Assembly: GCA_002737705.1 (NCBI GenBank)
Contig: NSIM01000002.1
Span: 1-64,000 of the forward strand
Source of the DNA: Flavobacteriales bacterium
GTDB taxonomy: Bacteria; Bacteroidota; Bacteroidia; NS11-12g; UBA955
Direction: 5' to 3'
Length of the DNA stretch: 64,000 nucleotides
Below are positions 47,966-55,606 of this stretch, piece after piece (the first letter of the stretch is position 1; every line of letters starts with the position of its first letter). The position numbers were made by a program, and so were the translations under genes. The notes under the pieces are model-generated. The model was not told the DNA's origin, searched no databases, and saw only the letters and a list, made by a program, of their open reading frames with translations.

Positions 47966-47969
47966 GGTG

Positions 47970-48000
47970 CAAAAATACACAAACTACTCAAAGCCGACAA
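47970..48000 (-). promoter_or_regulatory. Promoter of the PGI/PMI gene, 4 bases before its ATG
   Basis: On the minus strand TTG (47998-48000), 20 bases, then TATTTTTG (47970-47977): a full Bacteroidota promoter. The box ends only four bases from the ATG at 47965, so transcription should begin at the start codon itself. This predicts a leaderless mRNA. Confidence 0.6.
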
Positions 48001-48027
48001 TGATTTGTTCTAAGGGCTGAAAATACG

Positions 48028-48052
48028 AAAAAATAAGGGGAGTGAAACCCCT
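48028..48052 (-). terminator. Rho-independent terminator downstream of ppiD
   Basis: The minus strand forms a five-pair stem AGGGG/CCCCT with a seven-base loop (TTTCACT), followed by TATTTTTT. It would end transcripts coming from ppiD before the isomerase promoter. Confidence 0.65.
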
Positions 48053-48055
48053 GAA

Positions 48056-48225
48056 AGTATTTGAGTGTGGCTGTAAAAAGAATCGCCGACATCAGGATCT
48101 ACCAGGCAAGCGGTTGTGATGAAAGGTCACATCACTGCCAATACAATGTGTAATTAATCCTTGGCCCTGTTATTTTTATTGCCTGCAGACAGAACCTAAT
48201 GAATAAAATTTGAATTTTATAGGGG
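48056..48225 (-). ncRNA. Possible structured 3' UTR or small RNA after ppiD
   Basis: 170 non-coding bases between the ppiD stop and the terminator. A six-pair stem GTGATG/CATCAC (48116-48135) is nested inside GGCA/TGCC (48106-48139), indicating structure. No promoter of its own is visible, and the sequence does not match SRP RNA, tmRNA or tRNA signatures. It may simply be a 3' UTR. Confidence 0.3.
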
Positions 48226-50388
48226 CTAAAACCACTCAAATTTATAGCGATAATCTTGTATTCCCGCTTTCTTGTTAATGGCATCTTGAATCGGCTGAAT
48301 GATGTATTGGGCACCACTGTACGCCTCCATCATATCTGGAGAATTTGCAACCGATTTGGGCACGATAACAGGCTCACGTTTGGTAATCCACATAACCCCA
48401 GTATACCCAGAACCGATTACAGGAACCGAAAATTTCTTGGGCTGTACGCCAAATAACGAACCCAGAATACCCATTTCAGAAGCAAGCTGGGGAATAAAAT
48501 TTTGCGACATTTTGAGTCCCTCAATTGGAATCAACAAGGCACCAGATTTTGTCGCCAATTCTTTTGGAGACTTCGCTGTAGTAGAGAATTTTTGTAATTT
48601 ATCACCAATTTTTTTTCCTTTCAATTCTTCACGAACCAAAGGCTCAATGATACTTCTGGAATCATCGATGGTGGCATAACCCACATGCTTAATCTCATCC
48701 ACTTGAATGATAACATGCTTTGTGGCGAATGCAAAAACATCGGAAACCTCTCCCTTTACCCGTTTTTCACCAAACAGCCAATACATAATTGTTTTTACGT
48801 CAGCCGCTTCCTCTATACCAGCGATCATTTTTACATCTGTCTTAAGGTCTTTCATAATGCGGGGAATCAGGGCCATTTTTTCAATTGCCTTCTCGAACGA
48901 GCCAACCTGGGCTTTAATACTGTTTTTAAAATTGCGACTTTTCTTGTCTATTACACCAACGGTTGTAGCACTTGCCGAAACTTCAACAGAGGATTGTGTG
49001 TATTTAATCTTCTTAAACTCTGGTTCTTCCATCATTTTAATTACATGAAATCCAAATTGCGTCTTAACCATGCCAACCTGGCCTTTTTTGGCAGTAGAAC
49101 AAAATGCGGCAAATTGGGAAACATAATTACTGGCTAAACTCCAACCCAAATCACCCCCTTTGCTGGCAGAACCTTGGTCGCCAGACAATTTACTAGCGAA
49201 CATAGATATTTCGGCACCAGACAGTACTTTGCTTTGTAAATCTCTGGCTATCTGTTCTGCCATCACTGAATCAACTACGATGGTACCATCTGGAAGTGGA
49301 CCCGACAAAGGAATCAAAATGTGTGAAACTTTTACTACCGGAACAGAATCATTGGCTTCTTCAACCTTCTGAAATATATGATATTTTCCATTGTCGTAAA
49401 CAGGGCCTACGACTTCGTTGATACTGGCAAACCACACCAAATTCGAAACAGCCGAAGGGGCGTCCTCGGGTAGGGTTGATTTATTGAAAAAACCCAATGC
49501 GCCAAAGGTATCGGGTGAAGATTGCATGCGCAATCCTTCGGCCAAGCGAATAGCCTGTTCTTTAGAATACGCCGAATCTTCTGCTGTTGGAATCACATCC
49601 CATAAAACATATTTAAGGGTGCGCATTTCATTGGTATACTTATACTTTTCCTTATGCTTATCAAGATAATTCTTCAAATCTTCATCCGTTGGCTTCACAT
49701 CTTTGTCTGGAATAGAAGAATGTGCCAAATAAACGATGCTGCCATCTACCGATTGATTGGACACTATATATTCATATTCCTTTTCGGTTTTGGTTTTACT
49801 ACTAGACTTGGCAATGTATGTGGCATAACGAGACAGGCGTTCGTATGATTTCACACTTTCCACCAAACTTATCAATTGGGCTTTCAACATAGAATTGGTT
49901 TTTCCTTGCTTGAAAATCATTTTGACTTTTTCCACATCATAGGCGTTATCGGTTTGAAAATCGGGAATTTGCGTCATCGATTCACTGGGATGTTTCCCAA
50001 ACAACAGTTCATTTACATCCGCATCAGAAAGGGCAATACCCGATTTTTCAATCTCTTTCATGATGATTTCCTGTTTCACCAATTGCTCCCATGCACTCTG
50101 GTAGATTTCTTTTACCGTTGCAATCCGAAATTTTTCATCTTGCTGCATTTTTGCACCCAACTTTGAATCAGATGCCAATTTTTGCTGGTATAATTTTTCA
50201 ACAATGGGCTCCAGGTCTTTCTCCTTGTAATCTTTGTCTAAAAAATTGGCGATGACATCCCCATCACCAGAATTGTTTCCCGAACTATTTTTGGGGCTCA
50301 GGATATCTCCAATTGCAAATATTATCAGGGCGGCTACAACCACAATTACAACCATTCCTGAATTTCTTAACTTTTGTATTACTGCCAT
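48226..50388 (-). CDS. ppiD: Peptidyl-prolyl isomerase / chaperone, PpiD type
   Basis: A membrane-anchored periplasmic folding factor of about 720 aa. Residues 1-35 (MAVIQKLRNSGMVVIVVVAA, then LIIFAIGDIL) form the single transmembrane anchor. A SurA_N-like helical domain follows (about 40-270). A parvulin domain (about 350-450) contains VVKVSHILIPLSG, KGGDLGWSLASNYV and QFGFHVIKMMEEP. A C-terminal helical region ends it. The ATG at 50388 gives the usual MAVIQKLR-type N-terminus; an in-frame start at 50445 would lie upstream of the promoter. Confidence 0.9.
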   Translation of the reverse strand: MAVIQKLRNSGMVVIVVVAALIIFAIGDILSPKNSSGNNSGDGDVIANFLDKDYKEKDLEPIVEKLYQQKLASDSKLGAKMQQDEKFRIATVKEIYQSAWEQLVKQEIIMKEIEKSGIALSDADVNELLFGKHPSESMTQIPDFQTDNAYDVEKVKMIFKQGKTNSMLKAQLISLVESVKSYERLSRYATYIAKSSSKTKTEKEYEYIVSNQSVDGSIVYLAHSSIPDKDVKPTDEDLKNYLDKHKEKYKYTNEMRTLKYVLWDVIPTAEDSAYSKEQAIRLAEGLRMQSSPDTFGALGFFNKSTLPEDAPSAVSNLVWFASINEVVGPVYDNGKYHIFQKVEEANDSVPVVKVSHILIPLSGPLPDGTIVVDSVMAEQIARDLQSKVLSGAEISMFASKLSGDQGSASKGGDLGWSLASNYVSQFAAFCSTAKKGQVGMVKTQFGFHVIKMMEEPEFKKIKYTQSSVEVSASATTVGVIDKKSRNFKNSIKAQVGSFEKAIEKMALIPRIMKDLKTDVKMIAGIEEAADVKTIMYWLFGEKRVKGEVSDVFAFATKHVIIQVDEIKHVGYATIDDSRSIIEPLVREELKGKKIGDKLQKFSTTAKSPKELATKSGALLIPIEGLKMSQNFIPQLASEMGILGSLFGVQPKKFSVPVIGSGYTGVMWITKREPVIVPKSVANSPDMMEAYSGAQYIIQPIQDAINKKAGIQDYRYKFEWF

Positions 50389-50408
50389 AGCATTGTTTAA
50401 AAAGAGAG

Positions 50409-50441
50409 CAAAAGTAAGATTTTCAATTGTATTTATACAAA
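50409..50441 (-). promoter_or_regulatory. Promoter of ppiD
   Basis: On the minus strand TTTG (50438-50441), 21 bases, then TACTTTTG (50409-50416), a full match to the Bacteroidota consensus. The box ends 20 bases before the ATG at 50388 and rules out the longer frame from 50445. Confidence 0.65.
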
Positions 50442-50474
50442 TCAAAAGACCAATTTCCGATACTCTTTTTTTAT

Positions 50475-52130
50475 TTAGTACAAATAAAACCCTTGTTTTA
50501 CCTTTTTCCCCTTCATTCTCAAAACAATTTCGTATGCACCGGGGCTAAATCGACTCGCTGGAAGGCAGAAATCAACTTTAGAATCCTTCAAATTTTCAAA
50601 TACGTGTTCAAACACAATCTGCTTACCCAATTTAAATTCTAGGGTAAAACTTGTAGCATCTGGCCAAGCGGCCCAAATGGCTATTTCCTTTGGGCTTAAT
50701 CTGCTTGAATCGGTGTCTATTGTGCTGGATTTAATGGCTGTATTTTCGATCAAATTTACAATTAAATCGGGATGCTCAATATCGAGATACCCCCATATTT
50801 TACCTGGCTTTGTTTGATGCTCAATACAAACAAATTGAATGGTTGGGTGCTGCTCCACCACATCGAATCCCGTATAGGCGATATGTATATTCTTTTTCCA
50901 ATCAAGTCCTATGTAATCTCCCATAAAAATAGCATTCCCTGGTGCCACACTACTTGTAGATGTGAGCCGAATATTGCGAATATCGTGGTCTGTATTTTGC
51001 CAAGAATATCTTTTATTGGTTCCCAATTCTGCGCCATACAAATCATAAAAATATCCTGTTTCACTTCTTCGACGATCATGCCAAACTACAAAAACTCTTG
51101 ACTTATCGGGGTTTATAGCAATCATCGGCGAATATTGTTCTGCCATTCCTTTGTCATTGTTGATTTTTTGTGGTTCTTCGAATATACCCGTTCGGGCATT
51201 GCCCTTGATTGCATAAATATTTCGCTCCTTACAATCCATTAACAACTGATTGGCGCAAGCACCACCTGAATAGACTATGCGTAAATTATCGAAGCGGTCG
51301 GCCACGATAAAGGGCATTCCATTAGACCTCATGGTGCCCAATAAATCTTCATGGCTCCATCCACCATTTTGAACAGCAATACAACGATCCCTCCCCCAAG
51401 TCAAACCAAAATCAATGCTGCGATCGTACCAAATAGTATCATTCCTAGACCAAACCGCATGCAAAACTCCGTCTTGACTAACAGCGATATTGGCTCCTTC
51501 AGCAGTAGCATCCCCATCTTTTGAGTCGCCAGAAACATCACTTACAATCACGGGTTTTTCAAAAGTTAGACCTGCGTCAGCACTCTTAGCAAACCATATT
51601 CTGCTTGAATCACTTTTAGCAACACTCCCATATGTATCAAACTCTGTCCAACTTAAGTAAATGTTTCCATTCCCTTTGCTTTTGGGCCATTCATCGATTT
51701 CAAACCAAGGTTTGTCTTGCATTTTACCTTGCCGAAACCCCACATCTGAAGACGCAAAGGTTTTTCCTTGGTCAACACTTCGTTCAAATACAATTCGATC
51801 AAAAAAATCGGGCCAATTTGCGTTTTTATTGTGTGCCAAATGAGCCAAGAAAATCGACCCGTTTTTGGCTGTTTTTATCACTGGATCACCATAAAAACCT
51901 TGGGGCGGATCCAATAAAATAGGAGACCATGCTTTTCCTCCATCAAGGGTAATGTAAAGTTGGTTGGTATTGAATCCAACAATGCCACATTTGGAATTGT
52001 GAAGGTCGAATGAAATACTGGGTTCATTTCCATTTACCGAAGGTGTTCCCAAAACCGAATGGCTAATTTGCGCTACCAATCCCTGGTAGAAAAAAACAGC
52101 AAGTACCCATATATAGTTGCAACCCTTCAA
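50475..52130 (-). CDS. Secreted Asp-box (BNR/sialidase-fold) propeller protein
   Basis: A protein of about 551 aa with a signal peptide (LKGCNYIWVLAVFFYQGLVAQ, first residue read as Met). At least four Asp-box motifs (S-x-D-x-G-x-T-W/F) are visible: TLDGGKAWS, SVDQGKTF, SADAGLTF and SIDFGLTWG, marking a six-bladed sialidase-like propeller. The sialidase arginine triad and FRIP motif cannot be confirmed, so enzymatic activity is unproven. The last about 90 residues (FSPGAYEIVLRMKGKKVKQG) look like a T9SS C-terminal domain, making it a possible T9SS cargo. The TTG at 52130, eight bases after the trxB stop, is the only start that gives a signal peptide outside trxB. Confidence 0.75.
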   Translation of the reverse strand: MKGCNYIWVLAVFFYQGLVAQISHSVLGTPSVNGNEPSISFDLHNSKCGIVGFNTNQLYITLDGGKAWSPILLDPPQGFYGDPVIKTAKNGSIFLAHLAHNKNANWPDFFDRIVFERSVDQGKTFASSDVGFRQGKMQDKPWFEIDEWPKSKGNGNIYLSWTEFDTYGSVAKSDSSRIWFAKSADAGLTFEKPVIVSDVSGDSKDGDATAEGANIAVSQDGVLHAVWSRNDTIWYDRSIDFGLTWGRDRCIAVQNGGWSHEDLLGTMRSNGMPFIVADRFDNLRIVYSGGACANQLLMDCKERNIYAIKGNARTGIFEEPQKINNDKGMAEQYSPMIAINPDKSRVFVVWHDRRRSETGYFYDLYGAELGTNKRYSWQNTDHDIRNIRLTSTSSVAPGNAIFMGDYIGLDWKKNIHIAYTGFDVVEQHPTIQFVCIEHQTKPGKIWGYLDIEHPDLIVNLIENTAIKSSTIDTDSSRLSPKEIAIWAAWPDATSFTLEFKLGKQIVFEHVFENLKDSKVDFCLPASRFSPGAYEIVLRMKGKKVKQGFYLY

Positions 52131-52137
52131 GTATCTA

Positions 52138-53082
52138 TTATTGTAGCGAAGCGTGTTTTGTGCCCAACCACCGCTCTGCATCCAAAGCCGCCATACATCC
52201 ACTTCCTGCAGCAGTCACCGCTTGCCGATACACTTTGTCTTGGGCATCTCCAGAACAAAATACCCCCTCTATATTTGTATACGATGTGCCTGGCTTGGTT
52301 AGGATATAGCCTTGTTCGTCCATACTGAGATAAGGTTTAAAAATATCTGTATTGGGATGGTGTCCAATGGCTACAAAAAATCCTTTGATTGCAAATTCGC
52401 GAAACTCACCTGTTTTATTATTCTTTACCCGTACTGCTTCCACTCCGGATTCACCCAGAATTTCATCGGTTTCAGTATTAAAAAAAACCTCTATGTTGGC
52501 GGTATTTAGCACCCTGTGTTGCATCGCTTTTGACGCACGAAACCCCTCTTTTCGAACAAACATATACACCTTACTACAAATTTTTGCCAAATAGGTAGCT
52601 TCTTCACAGGCAGTATCTCCAGCACCAACGATGGCTACATCTTGACCACGGTAAAAAAACCCATCGCAGACAGCACATGCACTTACGCCGCTGCCATTCA
52701 ATCTTTGTTCTGAAGGGATTCCCAACCATTTGGCACTTGCTCCAGTTGAAATAATAACAAGCTCTGCAGAAATTTCATGGGTTCCATCAATGATTACTTT
52801 TTGTGGTCCTCCATTTGTAAAGGTCACAGCCGTTGCCATTCCATACCGAACATCTGTTCCCAATCGAACGGCTTGTTGTTTAAACAAGTCCATCATTTCA
52901 GGACCCATTACACCCTCGGGAAATCCTGGATAATTTTCAACATCGGTTGTAATGGTTAACTGCCCTCCAGGTTGTAATCCTTCATACATAACTGGCCTCA
53001 TATCTGCACGCGCAGCGTAAATGGCCGCAGTATATCCAGCGGGTCCACTGCCAATAATTAAACACTCAACTTTTTCAATCAT
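52138..53082 (-). CDS. trxB: Thioredoxin reductase
   Basis: NADPH-dependent flavoenzyme reducing thioredoxin (314 aa). The FAD-binding motif is LIIGSGPAGYTAAIYAARAD (residues 9-28). The redox-active disulfide is CAVC (Cys136, Cys139), the NADPH motif GAGDTACEEATYLAK and the C-terminal FAD motif GVFCSGDAQDKVYRQAVTAA. The ATG at 53082 gives the family N-terminus (MIEKVECLI). The in-frame start at 53184 lies upstream of the terminator and promoter box. Confidence 0.96.
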   Translation of the reverse strand: MIEKVECLIIGSGPAGYTAAIYAARADMRPVMYEGLQPGGQLTITTDVENYPGFPEGVMGPEMMDLFKQQAVRLGTDVRYGMATAVTFTNGGPQKVIIDGTHEISAELVIISTGASAKWLGIPSEQRLNGSGVSACAVCDGFFYRGQDVAIVGAGDTACEEATYLAKICSKVYMFVRKEGFRASKAMQHRVLNTANIEVFFNTETDEILGESGVEAVRVKNNKTGEFREFAIKGFFVAIGHHPNTDIFKPYLSMDEQGYILTKPGTSYTNIEGVFCSGDAQDKVYRQAVTAAGSGCMAALDAERWLGTKHASLQ

Positions 53083-53088
53083 ACACTG

Positions 53089-53096
53089 CAAAAATA
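53089..53096 (-). promoter_or_regulatory. Candidate -7 box (TATTTTTG) 6 bases before trxB, inside a terminator T-tract
   Basis: The minus strand reads TATTTTTG ending six bases before the ATG at 53082. The T-run is also the tail of the hairpin at 53102-53113. No TTG stands at -33 spacing. If used it gives a leaderless trxB mRNA. Confidence 0.45.
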
Positions 53097-53120
53097 AAAA
53101 ATCCCAAGCGGGAGTTTTTA
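53096..53120. terminator. Bidirectional terminator between glnA and trxB
   Basis: A stem TCCC/GGGA with loop AAGC is flanked by A-runs on the left and T-runs on the right on the plus strand, so both strands end in a T-tract. On the minus strand it follows glnA (stop at 53219) and would end that transcript. Confidence 0.55.
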
Positions 53121-53218
53121 TTTTTTTGTTCACACAGAAAGAAATTGAAAAATTTCGAATGGGACTTAAGATGAAAGATCTCAAGCAAAAAAATATCGGA
53201 ATGTGAAACCGCTATTCT

Positions 53219-55387
53219 CTAATTCAAGGCCAACAATTCTCGGTATTTTGGCAAACCCCATAAAGCATCATCACAAACCCTTTCTATTTCATCACAACAC
53301 TCCCGAATCTGATCAAAAAGGATTTTTACTTTGTTGCAATATGCCAGTGCCTTTTTCTCGGCGTTTTCGATATTGTTGGCCTCTGCACGTTCGGCAGTCA
53401 TTTTTTTGTCTAATTCAAATACCGTATTGATTTGGGTTGCCAAAAATTCAATGATTTCGATTTGTGACTTACACAGGGCCTTCTTGACCCCTATCGACAA
53501 CATTGCTTGCACATTGTCTGCCAAAGTTTTTTGATAGTTTACAGCAGAAGGTATTACATAACTACTGACCAACTCATTCAATACACGTCCTTCAATCTGC
53601 AAACGCAGAACATAGGTTTCAAAGCGAATCTCTGTGCGTGCTTCCAACTCACGGTGTGAGAAAATACGATTGTTTACAAATAATTCTATTGATGGTTTGC
53701 TGAGATAGGCTTTCAAGGCCTCTGGGGTAGTAGTGATATTGCTTAATCCCCGCTTTTTGGCTTCCTTTTTCCATTCCTCACCATATCCATTGCCACCAAA
53801 CAGTATATGCTTGCTGCCGGATACATAGTGTCTTAGGATAGTTTTCATTGCATCCTCTGCATTGATAGAAGGGTCTACTTTCAATGCTTTTTCAATCTCT
53901 GCCTTAAAATTCTTCAATTGATTGGCAACGATGGTATTGAGAACCACCATGGAGCTAGAGCAATTGTCCGAGCTACCAACAGCCCTGAATTCGAATTTGT
54001 TACCCGTAAATGCAAAAGGCGATGTTCGGTTTCGGTCGGTATTGTCAAATAAAATGGCAGCAATATTGGGCACATTAATCGGCGAAAAGGAATCGGTCTT
54101 TTTACCCGCTTTGGCATTGATTTCAAAATCATTCAACACTTTTTCTAAAGCCTGTCCAACAAAAACACTCATAATTGCAGGGGGAGCCTCGTTGGCACCC
54201 AAACGGTGATCGTTGCCAGCAGTTGCAATGCTGGCCCTAAGCAAATCGCGGTGATCGTGCACTGCTTTGATGATATTGATAAAAAAAGAGAGGAATTGAA
54301 GATTTTTTTCGGGATTATTTCCTGGCGAGAGTAAATTAACACCCGTATCGGTAATGATACTCCAATTGTTGTGTTTGCCACTGCCATTGATCCCCTTGAA
54401 AGGTTTTTCATGAAGAAGAACCTTAAGATCATGATCATGGGCAACGCTCTCCATTAAATCCATAAGCAAAGAATTGTGGTCTACGGCCAAATTCATATCT
54501 TCGAACTGCGGAGCACACTCAAACTGTCCGGGAGCCACTTCATTGTGGCGGGTTCTCAAAGGTATTCCCAAAAGATGGGCACGCTCTTCGAAGTCGGCCA
54601 TAAATCCCAATACACGGATTGGAATGCTACCAAAATAATGATCTTCTAATTGCTGACCTTTTGCCGGACTATTTCCAATGAGCGTTCTACCCGCAAACAA
54701 CAAATCGGGTCGACCCTTAAATTGTTGTGCATCCACCAAAAAATATTCTTGTTCAATACCCAATGAAATGCTACAAGCCTGAACCTTTTTATCGAAATAG
54801 TGACAAATATCCAAGGAGGTTTGCTTCAAAAAAGCCACAGATTTTAACAAGGGTGCTTTATAATCTAATGCTTCACCGGTATATGAAATAAAAATTGTTG
54901 GAATACACAGGGTTTTGGCACCGGCTTTTGACATAATAAAAGCGGGAGAACTGGGATCCCACGCGGTATAACCCCGGGCTTCAAACGTATTGCGTATGCC
55001 TCCACTTGGGAATGAACTTGCATCGGGTTCTTGTTGGGCCAGGGATTTTCCATTGAATTTTTCAATCCCTGTATCAATGCCTGTTGGCTCAAAAAATGAA
55101 TCGTGTTTTTCGGCAGTGGTTCCTCGCAAGGGCTGAAACCAATGGGTATAGTGTGTAGCCCCCAACTCCAATGCCCATTCTTGCATGCCTTTGGCTACCT
55201 CGTTGGCAGTGTCCTTGTCTATAAGTTGTCCATGACCAACCGCATTCGCGATTGCATTTTGACTGATTTTATTCAGATATTTGGCTTGTGCTTTGGGGCC
55301 AAATACCCTGTCTGCGAAATAAGAACTGATTGCATTATACCCGATTGAATAATCAGATAAATCTGCTGTTTCGGTTTTTTGGGTCAT
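53219..55387 (-). CDS. glnA: Glutamine synthetase, type III
   Basis: ATP-dependent ammonia assimilation to glutamine. The protein (722 aa) has the length of GSIII (GlnN), the large form common in Bacteroidota, rather than the 470 aa of GSI. Motifs are WFQPLRGTTAEKHDSFFEP (about 80-98), GIEQEYFLVD and GINGSGKHNNWSI near residue 337, which is the ATP/glutamate binding region. FGGNGYGEEWKKEA and the C-terminal helical domain follow. The ATG at 55387 begins MTQKTETADLSDY. The upstream gap to kup (219 bases) has no obvious promoter on this strand. Confidence 0.95.
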   Translation of the reverse strand: MTQKTETADLSDYSIGYNAISSYFADRVFGPKAQAKYLNKISQNAIANAVGHGQLIDKDTANEVAKGMQEWALELGATHYTHWFQPLRGTTAEKHDSFFEPTGIDTGIEKFNGKSLAQQEPDASSFPSGGIRNTFEARGYTAWDPSSPAFIMSKAGAKTLCIPTIFISYTGEALDYKAPLLKSVAFLKQTSLDICHYFDKKVQACSISLGIEQEYFLVDAQQFKGRPDLLFAGRTLIGNSPAKGQQLEDHYFGSIPIRVLGFMADFEERAHLLGIPLRTRHNEVAPGQFECAPQFEDMNLAVDHNSLLMDLMESVAHDHDLKVLLHEKPFKGINGSGKHNNWSIITDTGVNLLSPGNNPEKNLQFLSFFINIIKAVHDHRDLLRASIATAGNDHRLGANEAPPAIMSVFVGQALEKVLNDFEINAKAGKKTDSFSPINVPNIAAILFDNTDRNRTSPFAFTGNKFEFRAVGSSDNCSSSMVVLNTIVANQLKNFKAEIEKALKVDPSINAEDAMKTILRHYVSGSKHILFGGNGYGEEWKKEAKKRGLSNITTTPEALKAYLSKPSIELFVNNRIFSHRELEARTEIRFETYVLRLQIEGRVLNELVSSYVIPSAVNYQKTLADNVQAMLSIGVKKALCKSQIEIIEFLATQINTVFELDKKMTAERAEANNIENAEKKALAYCNKVKILFDQIRECCDEIERVCDDALWGLPKYRELLALN

Positions 55388-55583
55388 TGTTGTGAATGGT
55401 CTGAATGCGTATTCTGGAATAGGGAACAAAGGTCATGCTTTCAGAATAGAAATCTTCCTGAAATAAAATCTTAATTTCACCCATTTGCCAACATCTGAAT
55501 CCTTTATCCTGTCGAACTTCAACTTTTATTAACAATCTGAACACAATATTGAATTCTAGTGCCGACAGCATCCATTTTCTAAT

Positions 55584-55591
55584 TAATTTTG
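55584..55591 (+). promoter_or_regulatory. Candidate -7 box (TAATTTTG) for kup
   Basis: TAATTTTG ends 15 bases before the ATG at 55607. No clear TTG lies 19-21 bases upstream. The box sits just downstream of the only other in-frame start, so it supports the ATG. Confidence 0.4.
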
Positions 55592-55606
55592 CCCCTAATA
55601 CACACC

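Noticed and set aside
48056-48225. SRP RNA, tmRNA or tRNA after ppiD
   Set aside because: The SRP GGAAGGAAGCA loop, the tmRNA tRNA-like ends and the tRNA T-arm GGTTCGA pattern are all absent.
50389-50445. Longer PpiD N-terminus
   Set aside because: It would start upstream of the TTTG-N21-TACTTTTG promoter and adds non-family residues.
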